DNA from: JACJWR01 sp963842975 | GTDB taxonomy: Bacteria; Actinomycetota; Actinomycetes; S36-B12; UBA10799 | Assembly (NCBI GenBank): GCA_963842975.1 | Contig: CAWJIH010000001.1 | Span: forward strand, 62,001 to 126,000 | Reading direction: 5' to 3' | Length of the DNA: 64,000 nucleotides | In this document: positions 1 to 7,456 of the stretch, one piece after another | How the letters are laid out: every line of letters starts with the position of its first letter | Numbering within the stretch: the stretch's first letter is position 1 | Notes under the pieces: model-generated | Told to the model about the DNA's origin: nothing | What the model saw: the letters and a program-made list of their open reading frames with translations, nothing else | Database searches by the model: none | Translations under genes and position numbers: made by a program

Positions 1-203
1 GATCACCGAACCCGACTGCGCACCGCGTTGATCACCGCCCACCCGACTGCGCACCGCGTTGATCACCGCCCACCCGCACCACGGACCGCGTTGATCACCG
101 CCCACCCGACCACGCACCGCGTTGATCACCGCCCACCCGACGCACGACCGCGTTGATCACCGCACACCCGACCACGGACCGCGTTGATCACCGCCGAACC
201 CGA
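1..203. repeat. 31-bp tandem repeat array, about seven units
   Basis: Units begin with GATCACCG at 1, 30, 61, 93, 124, 155 and 186, giving periods of 29-32 (mostly 31). Each unit runs GATCACCGCCCACCCGAC, then a short variable stretch, then ACCGCGTT. The units are directly adjacent with no unique spacers, so this is a tandem repeat and not CRISPR. The array ends just after the stop codon of the kinase-like gene, which is read towards it, and it may continue past the left edge. No gene is seen in this stretch. Confidence 0.9.
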
Positions 204-207
204 GAAG

Positions 208-738
208 CTACGGCTGCAGGTCGAACTTCTCGGCGATCATCTCAGCGGCCTGCTGACGGGTCTCCCGTTCAACGAAAATCGTCCAATCAGCCGCCGCGGT
301 GTAGAACGGCTCCCGGCGACGCATCACGGCTTCGGCACTCAACAAAGGATCGATCACTGGTCGATTCGGATCGGACTCAGTCTTGGCGGCAAGCCGGGCT
401 ATGTCGCCCTCCAGATAAATAATGGAACCGCCGTCGCGCAGCATCTGCACCTTGCGCGCGCTGTAGACCTCGTCGCCGCCGGGGTCTAGATCGACCAACG
501 CTCCCCCGCCGCAATCGACGATGATGCCGTCCATCTCCGCTAACTTCGCGATGATCTCGAATTCCAACTGGCGGAACTCCCGCCAGCCACGAGCGCGCAC
601 AAACTCCGGTACCGGTAAGCCCGATTCGTACTCCATCAACACATCAGTGCTCATGACCGGGCGCTTGGTGAGCACCGACAATCGACGCGCAACGTTGGAT
701 TTGCCCACTCCACGCATGCCGATCAGGTTGATGTTCAC
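208..738 (-). CDS. Shikimate-kinase-family protein (second paralogue)
   Basis: A 176-residue P-loop kinase of the shikimate kinase family. The Walker A motif is GMRGVGKS near the N-terminus, followed by STD, an RGWREFRQLE segment (usual GE..FR..E), the DCGGGALVD glycine motif and a lid-like NRPVIDP. The GTG start at 738 is chosen because GGAGG lies 9 bases upstream. The same frame is open to 867 and, further upstream, is separated from polA by a single TAG. A second, better-placed shikimate kinase lies in the aro operon (19890-20561), so this copy may phosphorylate another substrate or be a duplicate. Family assignment is good; substrate is unknown. Confidence 0.72.
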   Translation of the reverse strand: MNINLIGMRGVGKSNVARRLSVLTKRPVMSTDVLMEYESGLPVPEFVRARGWREFRQLEFEIIAKLAEMDGIIVDCGGGALVDLDPGGDEVYSARKVQMLRDGGSIIYLEGDIARLAAKTESDPNRPVIDPLLSAEAVMRRREPFYTAAADWTIFVERETRQQAAEMIAEKFDLQP

Positions 739-800
739 TCTTGCGCACCTCCAGGTGTCACGTTGATGATCCGGCAGTACCGCGCCGATTCCAATCTCGC

Positions 801-912
801 TCGTTCCCCGGCCCCAACGGCCGGCTTGCACCCAACTCGTTCCCCGGCCCCAACGGCCGGCTTGCACCCAACTCGTTCCCCGGCCCTAGTGGCCAGCTTG
901 CGCCCAACTCGT
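801..912. repeat. 36-bp tandem repeat spanning the polA stop codon
   Basis: Three units of 36 bp start at 801, 837 and 873, with a partial fourth at 909. The unit contains TTCCCCGGCCC and GGCTTGCACCCAACTCG. The copy at 873 holds the polA 3' end (residues GTSWAQAGH and stop). The other two copies read CAA where this copy has CTA, so on the minus strand they have TTG in place of the TAG stop. The units look like in-frame duplications of the polA tail. Confidence 0.85.
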
Positions 913-3618
913 ACCCACTCCGACGGACACCTCGAGCGGAACGGCCAACTCATACGCCGCGCCCATCTCGTCGGTCACCACCTCGGTGGCCGCCTCAATC
1001 TCGCCCGGTGCTACCTCCAACACGAGCTCGTCGTGAACCTGAAGCAGCAGCCGGGTGCCCATGCCCCTTGACTTTAGGGCCCGATCGACCTTGAGCATGG
1101 CCACTTTCACCAGATCAGCGGCTGATCCCTGGATTGGAGCGTTCAAAGCCATGCGTTCGGCCATGGCCCGCCGGCCGCGGTCGTCACTGTTCAAATCCGG
1201 CAGATATCGACGCCGACCCAGCACAGTTTGCGTCCAACCGGTCGCTCGCGCCTCTTCCACCACGGCGTGCAAATAGTCGCGCACCCCGCCGAACCGCAGG
1301 AAGTACTCGTCCATCAGCCCCTGGGCTTCGGCCCTGCTGATCCCCAACTGCGCCGCCAACCCAAATGCACTGAGCCCGTAGGCCAGGCCATAAGACATCG
1401 CCTTGACTTTGCGCCGCATCTCCGGATCAACGTCCTCGGGCGGCACCCCGAACACCCGCGAGCCCACCGTGGTGTGCAGATCCTCGCCAGACTTGAACGC
1501 CTCGATCAGCCCGTCATCCGCCGAGAGGTGCGCCATGATTCGCATTTCGATCTGCGAGTAGTCGGCGGTCAGCAACGTCTCGTACCCGGTGCCAACCACG
1601 AACCCACCCCGAATCGCCCGGCCTTCTTCGGTGCGGATCGGGATGTTCTGCAGATTCGGGTCCGTGCTCGATAGTCGCCCGGTGGCGGCCACCATTTGGT
1701 TGAAGGTGGTGTGGATTCGGGAGGATGCATCGATTAGCGGCAGCAATCCCGCCACCGTCTGCCGCAGCTTCGACACGTCCCGGAACCGCAGGATGGTAGC
1801 CAGCAGCGGATCCGCTGTCTGCGCATACAGCCCGGCGAGGGCCTCGGCGTCGGTGGTGTAGCCAGTCTTGATCTTCTTGGTCTTGGGCAGTTGCTTTTCG
1901 TCGAACAGCAATTCCTGCAATTGTTTGGGCGAGCCGAGATTGAACTTCCGACCGGCCAACTCCCAGGCTTCCTCCTGCGCCTCACGGACCGAGGCCGCGT
2001 ACTGCGACTCCAGGTCTGCGAGGTACTCCTGATCCACTGCAATGCCGTCGCGTTCCATCTGCGCAAGCACCGCCAAGGTCGGCAGTTCCACCTCGTCAAG
2101 CAGTGCCAGCCCGCCGCGTTCGGCCAGCTGCTCCCGCAGCGCTGCGCCGACCGCGAGCAGCGCCATCGCCTCTCGAGCGCGCGGTTCCTTGCGATCGGTC
2201 GCATCGAACTCGCCCAGGCTGAGTTGGCCGGAATCCGATTCGGATGGGTCGGTCAGATCGATCCCGGCGAACCTCGCGGCAAGGTCGCGCAGGTCGAATG
2301 ACCGTTGACCGGGGAGCAGCAGGTAGGCCGCCAAAGCGGTGTCCATGGTCAATCCGGCCAACGTCCATCCCTGCGCCATCAACGCCAGCGACGGACCTTT
2401 CGCGTCATGCATCACCTTCGAAGCGTTGGGGTCCGCCAGCCACGCCACCACCGCATCATCAACACGGCCCCCAGCCACAGCACCACCACCGTCGCCGCCA
2501 CCGCCGGCGCCAGCCACAGCACCATCACCGCCACCCCCGGCCACATCCACCCACAGCACCTCGGCACCTTCGGCCGCCAGCACCAGCGCCTCCACCGACC
2601 CGGTCCCCCGTCCCCAGGAACCCACCACAACCAGGCCCACCTCGCCACCACCATGGGCGGCAAGCCATTCCGCGGGCGAGGCTTCGGACAGTTCCACGGC
2701 CACCGTCTCCGCTCCAGCCGAATCGGCCTCGTCGGCGAAGATCGTGAACAACCGCTCCCGCAGCACCTGGAACTCCAGGTCGTCGAACACCTCGTGCACC
2801 TGCTCCCGGGTGAAACCAGTCCACTCCAAGTCGGCCACTCCCGCGTCCAACGGCACGTCATCCACGAGCTGGGTCAACGACCGGTTGAGCATCACCTGAT
2901 CCAGATTCGCCCGCAGCGACTCGCCGACCTTGCCCCGGATCTCCGACGCGTGCGCGATCAGTTCGTCGAGTCCGCCGTACTGGTTGATCCACTTCGCCGC
3001 CGTCTTCTCCCCCACCCCCGGGATCCCCGGCAGGTTGTCCGACTTATCCCCTCGCAGAGCGGCAAAGTCGGCATACAACGCCGGCGGCAGGCCGAACTTG
3101 GCTTCCACCGCCTCGGGGTCCATCCGGGCAAGATCCGAGACTCCCCGCTTCGGATACAGCACCGTGACGCGATCGTCGACCAACTGGAAGGCATCGCGGT
3201 CGCCGGTCACCACGGACACCTCGAGACCTGCCTCGGTCGCCTCCCGGGTCAGCGTCGCGATGACGTCGTCGGCTTCGTAGCCCGGGACACTCAGCGAGCG
3301 GATGCCAAGCGCGTCGAGCACGGTGCGTACCCAATCCACTTGGCCGGCGAAGTCGGCTGGCGAGGCGGCTCGGTTGGCCTTGTAGTCGGCGAACTGCTCG
3401 GTGCGGAACGTGGTCCGGGAAACGTCGAAGGCCACCGCAATGTGGGTGGGTCGCTCATCTCGCAGCACGTTGATGAGCATCGAGGTGAATCCATACACGG
3501 CGTTCGTCGCCTGACCCGACGTGGTGGAAAAATTCTCCACGGGCAAGGCGTAGAACGCTCGGTAGGCGAGAGAATGGCCATCGAGCAGCATGAGCCGGAG
3601 CGGTTGGTCGGTTGCCAC
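886..3618 (-). CDS. polA: DNA polymerase I
   Basis: Repair and Okazaki-fragment polymerase, 910 residues. The N-terminal 5'-nuclease domain (about 1-290) shows YEADDVIATL, VVTGDRDAFQLV and GDKSDNLPGIPGVGEKTAAK. The 3'-5' exonuclease-like domain (about 305-480) lacks the DxE motif, as usual in actinobacteria, and carries a Gly/Ala-rich insertion at about 359-386. The polymerase domain has motif A (TADYSQIEMR, D686), motif B (RRKVKAMSYGLAYG, about 735-748) and motif C (QVHDEL, D863). The start is GTG at 3618, with a TAGGAT box six bases upstream and no Shine-Dalgarno sequence, suggesting a leaderless mRNA. The C-terminal tail lies in a 36-bp repeat. It is divergent from the thioesterase gene. 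Confidence 0.97.
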   Translation of the reverse strand: MATDQPLRLMLLDGHSLAYRAFYALPVENFSTTSGQATNAVYGFTSMLINVLRDERPTHIAVAFDVSRTTFRTEQFADYKANRAASPADFAGQVDWVRTVLDALGIRSLSVPGYEADDVIATLTREATEAGLEVSVVTGDRDAFQLVDDRVTVLYPKRGVSDLARMDPEAVEAKFGLPPALYADFAALRGDKSDNLPGIPGVGEKTAAKWINQYGGLDELIAHASEIRGKVGESLRANLDQVMLNRSLTQLVDDVPLDAGVADLEWTGFTREQVHEVFDDLEFQVLRERLFTIFADEADSAGAETVAVELSEASPAEWLAAHGGGEVGLVVVGSWGRGTGSVEALVLAAEGAEVLWVDVAGGGGDGAVAGAGGGGDGGGAVAGGRVDDAVVAWLADPNASKVMHDAKGPSLALMAQGWTLAGLTMDTALAAYLLLPGQRSFDLRDLAARFAGIDLTDPSESDSGQLSLGEFDATDRKEPRAREAMALLAVGAALREQLAERGGLALLDEVELPTLAVLAQMERDGIAVDQEYLADLESQYAASVREAQEEAWELAGRKFNLGSPKQLQELLFDEKQLPKTKKIKTGYTTDAEALAGLYAQTADPLLATILRFRDVSKLRQTVAGLLPLIDASSRIHTTFNQMVAATGRLSSTDPNLQNIPIRTEEGRAIRGGFVVGTGYETLLTADYSQIEMRIMAHLSADDGLIEAFKSGEDLHTTVGSRVFGVPPEDVDPEMRRKVKAMSYGLAYGLSAFGLAAQLGISRAEAQGLMDEYFLRFGGVRDYLHAVVEEARATGWTQTVLGRRRYLPDLNSDDRGRRAMAERMALNAPIQGSAADLVKVAMLKVDRALKSRGMGTRLLLQVHDELVLEVAPGEIEAATEVVTDEMGAAYELAVPLEVSVGVGTSWAQAGH

Positions 3619-3624
3619 CGCTTG

Positions 3625-3634
3625 ATCCTAGGGT
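3625..3634. promoter_or_regulatory. Overlapping divergent -10 boxes for polA and the thioesterase gene
   Basis: Only 23 bp separate the two start codons. On the plus strand TAGGGT (3629-3634) is followed by 7 bases and ATG (3642). On the minus strand TAGGAT (3630-3625) is followed by 6 bases and GTG (3618). Both fit the actinobacterial leaderless pattern TANNNT-N6/7-start. The two hexamers share bases 3629-3630, so both promoters could not be occupied at once. This is inferred from pattern alone. Confidence 0.55.
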
Positions 3635-3641
3635 AGGACCC

Positions 3642-4094
3642 ATGAGTGACGAGCCACGTGAGGATGTTCCCAGTTGGCCGGCCGAGTTGCCGCCACCGGA
3701 TGTCGCTGCCGAAGGTATGACTGCTCGCCAGGGTGCGTTGGGCTCCACCATGGGCATCGAATACCTCCACGTGGCACCTGATCTGGTGATTGCGCGGATG
3801 CCGGTAGCTGGCAACACCCAGCCCTACGGTCTGCTGCACGGCGGAGCTTCGGGGGTTTTGGCCGAAAGTGTCGGATCAATTGCATCCTCGCTGCATGCCG
3901 GACCGGGCCGAATCGCCCTCGGCATCGAGTTGAGCCTCAGCCACCATCGCAGCGCCCGGGAGGGCTTCGTGCACGCCCGCGCCACCCCCTTGTCGGTGGG
4001 CCGCACCCTCGCCACGTTCAACGTCGCAATCACCGACGATGCCGATCGAGCGGTGTGCACCGCCCGGCTGACCTGCCTGCTGCGCGACGTCTGA
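3642..4094 (+). CDS. PaaI-family hotdog thioesterase
   Basis: A 150-residue acyl-CoA thioesterase of the 4HBT/PaaI hotdog fold. The signature GLLHGGASGVLAESVGS holds the HGG turn and the helix with the catalytic acidic residue (E of LAE). It is followed by a typical beta strand IALGIELSLSHHRSAREGFVHARATPLSVGRT. Family members hydrolyse hydroxyphenylacetyl-CoA or DHNA-CoA, so a role in menaquinone synthesis is possible, but the substrate cannot be told from sequence. The ATG at 3642 is preferred over an in-frame upstream codon at 3612 because a TAGGGT box lies 7 bases before it. A neighbour of polA in many actinobacteria. Confidence 0.85.
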   Translation: MSDEPREDVPSWPAELPPPDVAAEGMTARQGALGSTMGIEYLHVAPDLVIARMPVAGNTQPYGLLHGGASGVLAESVGSIASSLHAGPGRIALGIELSLSHHRSAREGFVHARATPLSVGRTLATFNVAITDDADRAVCTARLTCLLRDV

Positions 4095-4210
4095 TTCGGC
4101 GCACCAACCGACCCTCCCGAAACCTCGCCACCGACGCACGCACAGGTGTTTCCCGCCACACGCATGATCCGCAACGCATAATTCGGCAACTGCTGGGGAA
4201 GAATGGCCAT

Positions 4211-5143
4211 GTGCCGATGACCGAGTCAACTGCGCGCCCGGAGGTGTCTTCGAAGGTGTCCGCCAGCACCCCCGTCGCTTTGCTGCGTGCCATGCGGCCC
4301 CACCAGTGGACCAAGAACCTTCTGGTTGCGGCCGTGCCTCTGGCCTCCGGCAAATTATTCGACCTCTCCGTGCTGGTGCCCACGATCGGCGCCTTCGTCG
4401 CCTTCTGTTTGGCGGCCAGTGCCACCTACCTGATCAACGACACGGTGGACGTGGAATCGGATCGAGCCCACCCCACCAAACGCAACCGGCCGATCGCGTC
4501 CGGTGCCCTGTCGCCACGGATCGCGGTGATCGCTGCGGTGGTGCTGTTCGCGGCGGCGATCGCACTCGGCACCGTGGTTTCCCCAGGGCTCGGCGCGGTG
4601 GTGGTCGCCTACATCATCGTCACGCTTGCCTACTCGCTGCGGCTGAAACACGAACCCGTGATCGAACTCGTTTTCGTCTCTCTGGGTTTTCTGCTCCGCG
4701 CGATTGCCGGTGGCGTCGCCAGCGGAATCCCGATCTCCAGCTGGTTCCTCATCGTGGCCGGCTTCGGCTCACTGTTCATGGCCACCGGCAAGCGATCCAG
4801 CGAGTTGGACACGGTGCTCGAAGGCGGCGCAGATCGGGCCAGCACGCGCCGGGTCCTTGCCCGCTACTCCCCCACGTACCTGCGTTTCGTGTGGGGTCTG
4901 GCAGCCACCATCACCGTGGCCGCCTACTGCCTTTGGGCCTTCGAGGTGGCTGAACTTTCCACCGCGGTGCCGTGGGCCGAAATCAGCATTGTGCCGTTCG
5001 TGATGGCGATCCTGCGTTACGCGGTGGACATTGACTCCCACTCCGCGGGGGCACCCGATGAGGTTGTCCGGAGCGATCGCGTGTTGCTCGCCCTGGGCGC
5101 CCTGTGGGTGGTGACCTTCGCCCTCGGCGCTTTGGGGGTCTGA
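4211..5143 (+). CDS. ubiA: Decaprenyl-phosphate 5-phosphoribosyltransferase, UbiA family
   Basis: A membrane prenyltransferase of about 310 residues that would transfer phosphoribose from PRPP to decaprenyl phosphate, the first step to the arabinose donor DPA. The motif NDTVDVESDRAHPTKRNRP matches the NDxxD...HPxK..RP signature of DPPR synthases. About nine hydrophobic helices follow. The start is set at GTG 4211 because GGGGAAG lies about 9 bases upstream; ATG 4217 is an alternative. The open frame reaches back into the thioesterase gene, but that part is not protein-like. It is followed by dprE1 and dprE2, which carry out the next steps. Confidence 0.9.
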   Translation: MPMTESTARPEVSSKVSASTPVALLRAMRPHQWTKNLLVAAVPLASGKLFDLSVLVPTIGAFVAFCLAASATYLINDTVDVESDRAHPTKRNRPIASGALSPRIAVIAAVVLFAAAIALGTVVSPGLGAVVVAYIIVTLAYSLRLKHEPVIELVFVSLGFLLRAIAGGVASGIPISSWFLIVAGFGSLFMATGKRSSELDTVLEGGADRASTRRVLARYSPTYLRFVWGLAATITVAAYCLWAFEVAELSTAVPWAEISIVPFVMAILRYAVDIDSHSAGAPDEVVRSDRVLLALGALWVVTFALGALGV

Positions 5144-5216
5144 CCTACATCCACTTTTGGCATTGTGCGGCGGCACTACCCGCTGGCGCACGGCTGGTGG
5201 AAGATGAAGAGGAAGC

Positions 5217-6596
5217 ATGTATCAAAAAAACGAACTACTCACGGGTTGGGGACGCACCTCGCCGTCCTCGGCCGTCGTTGCGCTAGCCGCGCCGGGCGAG
5301 GACCCCGGCCCGCTGCTGCGTGAAGTGATCGAGGATCCGCACCGCGCAGCTCGTGGTGTGTTGGCTCGAGGGCTAGGCCGCTCCTACGGCGACTCCGCCC
5401 AGAACGGTGGCGGTTTGGTGTTGCGCCTGCCCACCGGCGGTATGCGCCTGGACGCCGAATCGGGCACTCTCACCGCCGACGCTGGCACCAGCCTCGACGA
5501 GATTCTGCGTGTCATCGTGCCGCAAGGTTGGTTCGTGCCGGTGACACCGGGCACCCGCTACGTGACCGTGGGCGGGGCGATCGCTGCCGACATCCATGGC
5601 AAGAATCACCATGTCGACGGCACCTTCGGCGCCCACGTGCGCAGCCTGGACCTGCTCACCGCCGACGGGTCGGTGCGCACGCTAACCCCAACTGCAGCCG
5701 ACGAGTTCGACCGGCGCTTGTTCGCCGCCACGATCGGCGGCATGGGCCTCACCGGTGTGATTCTGCGGGCCACCTTCGGCCTGCTCCCCATCGAAACGTC
5801 GAAGATCCTGGTCGACACCAGGCGCACCCGGAACCTCGACGACGTCATGGAGCGCATGGTCGCCGCCGATGACACCGCCACCTACTCGGTCGCCTGGATC
5901 GATTCGGTGGCAAAGGGGTCGCGCTTCGGCCGTGGTGTGCTCACCACTGGGGAACACGCACCACTGGACGCATTGCCGACGGCAGCCCGCCGCGATCCCA
6001 CCGGCTATGACCCGTCGATGTTGGCCTCGGCGCCGCCTTTCGTGCCCGGCGGGCTGCTGACCCCGCTGACCGTGCGGGCCTTCAATGAGGCCTGGTATCG
6101 CAAAGCTCCGGTCAGTCGCGACGCGGAGGTGCAGTCGATCCCGGCGTTCTTCCACCCGCTCGACGGGGTGGGCGGCTGGAACCGGATCTACGGCCCGGAG
6201 GGATTCCTGCAGTACCAGTTTGCGGTGCCCGATTCCGGAGCCGAAGTGGTCCGGCTGGCCTTGAGCGAACTCCAGCGCATCGGGGCGCCGAGTTTCTTGA
6301 GCGTGCTCAAGCGGTTCGGCCCGCACAACGGCTTCCCGCTCAGCTTTCCGATGAGCGGCTGGACGCTCGCGTTGGACCTGCCGGCCAGCATCGACGCGCT
6401 CGGACCCACGCTTGATGCGCTGGATCAAGAAGTGCTGGCCGCCGGTGGTCGCTTCTACCTGGCGAAGGACTCCCGCACGACGGCTGCGAATCTGGCGGCC
6501 GGCTACCCCGAACTCGACGAATTCCGCGCGGTGAAAGCCGCAATCGACCCCGACAACCTGTTCGTATCCGATCAAAGCCGGAGGCTTGGCCTGTGA
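5217..6596 (+). CDS. dprE1: Decaprenylphosphoryl-beta-D-ribose 2'-oxidase
   Basis: FAD-dependent oxidase subunit, 459 residues, which with DprE2 epimerises decaprenylphosphoryl ribose to arabinose for arabinan synthesis. The FAD-binding part shows GLGRSYGDSAQNGGG and the DprE1 hallmark GGAIAADIHGKNHH. The C-terminal substrate domain contains SVLKRFGPHNGFPLSFP followed by GWTLALDLP. In mycobacteria the matching GWNVCVD segment supplies the cysteine attacked by benzothiazinones (Cys387 in M. tuberculosis); here it is Ala385. ATG at 5217 has GAGGAAG just upstream. The stop overlaps the dprE2 start by four bases. Confidence 0.95.
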   Translation: MYQKNELLTGWGRTSPSSAVVALAAPGEDPGPLLREVIEDPHRAARGVLARGLGRSYGDSAQNGGGLVLRLPTGGMRLDAESGTLTADAGTSLDEILRVIVPQGWFVPVTPGTRYVTVGGAIAADIHGKNHHVDGTFGAHVRSLDLLTADGSVRTLTPTAADEFDRRLFAATIGGMGLTGVILRATFGLLPIETSKILVDTRRTRNLDDVMERMVAADDTATYSVAWIDSVAKGSRFGRGVLTTGEHAPLDALPTAARRDPTGYDPSMLASAPPFVPGGLLTPLTVRAFNEAWYRKAPVSRDAEVQSIPAFFHPLDGVGGWNRIYGPEGFLQYQFAVPDSGAEVVRLALSELQRIGAPSFLSVLKRFGPHNGFPLSFPMSGWTLALDLPASIDALGPTLDALDQEVLAAGGRFYLAKDSRTTAANLAAGYPELDEFRAVKAAIDPDNLFVSDQSRRLGL

Positions 6597-7357
6597 TCAA
6601 CGCTGTGAAACAACCCCAATCGTTGCTGCTGCTCGGTGGCACCTCAGAAATCGGCCTGGCAATAGTCCGGGCCCTGCCCACCGCACGCCTGCGTCGGGTG
6701 GTGCTCGCCGGCCGCCCAAGTGAACGCCTCGATTCCGCCGTGGTCGACCTCGCTGCCGGTCTGCCCGGGGTGGAGGTGTCCAGCGTGGCTTTCGACGCCG
6801 ACGCCCCGGACACTCACGCCGCGGTGTTGGAGTCGATCGCCGCCGACGGCGACCTCGACGTCATCGTGTTGGCGTTTGGTTTGCTCGGCGACCAGGAGGA
6901 GATCAATGATGATCCGTCCGCCGCATTGCCGTTGATCCAGACCAACTACGTCGGCGGGGCCAGCGCCCTGCTGCACAGCGGCGACTTGCTCAAACGGCAG
7001 GGCCACGGGTCGATCATCGTGCTGTCCAGCGTCGCCGGGGATCGGGCCCGGGCCACCAACTTCGTCTACGGCTCCACCAAAGCCGGTATCGATGCGCTGG
7101 CACAGGGGCTTTCCGACTCCCTGGCCAACGTTGGCGTCAGCGTGCTCGTGGTGCGCCCCGGCTTCGTGCACAGCCGCATGACCGAGGGTCTCGAGGCGGC
7201 GCCGTTCGCCACCACACCCGAGGCAGTCGCTGAGGATGTTGCGAAGGCTTGGCGCTCCGGAAAGCACGTGGTGTACTCCCCGCCGGTGCTGCGGGCAGTG
7301 ATGGGCGCGATGAAATCGTTACCTCGTCCCGTGTTCCGGAAAGTCAGTGCCCGCTAG
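6593..7357 (+). CDS. dprE2: Decaprenylphosphoryl-2-keto-ribose reductase
   Basis: Short-chain dehydrogenase, 254 residues, the NAD(P)H-dependent partner of DprE1 that reduces the 2-keto intermediate to decaprenylphosphoryl arabinose. The Rossmann motif is LLGGTSEIGLA near residue 15, the catalytic serine is in VLSSVAG and the YxxxK motif is YGSTKAG. The C-terminus SPPVLRAVMGAMKSLPRPVFRK is typical of DprE2. It starts at GTG 6593, overlapping the dprE1 stop (GTGA), so the two are translationally coupled. Confidence 0.94.
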   Translation: MINAVKQPQSLLLLGGTSEIGLAIVRALPTARLRRVVLAGRPSERLDSAVVDLAAGLPGVEVSSVAFDADAPDTHAAVLESIAADGDLDVIVLAFGLLGDQEEINDDPSAALPLIQTNYVGGASALLHSGDLLKRQGHGSIIVLSSVAGDRARATNFVYGSTKAGIDALAQGLSDSLANVGVSVLVVRPGFVHSRMTEGLEAAPFATTPEAVAEDVAKAWRSGKHVVYSPPVLRAVMGAMKSLPRPVFRKVSAR

Positions 7358-7456
7358 CGGGTCTAGCACGGGCTGAGCCCCGCAGGGTCTATGCTCCTAC
7401 CCAATCCGGAGCCAGATCGGTGATCCGGTCGTCCCGACTGGGAGGAGGCGCCACCG

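Noticed and set aside
1..203. Possible CRISPR array
   Set aside because: Units of 29-32 bp are directly adjacent and differ only in a few bases; there are no spacers and no cas genes.
738..886. polA-kinase fusion protein made by stop read-through as the normal product
   Set aside because: The kinase-like gene has its own GTG with a good ribosome site at 738; read-through is only noted as a possibility.
2305..3636. Long open frame of about 440 codons opposite polA
   Set aside because: His/Arg/Gln-rich antisense shadow of a firmly identified gene, produced by high GC at codon position three.
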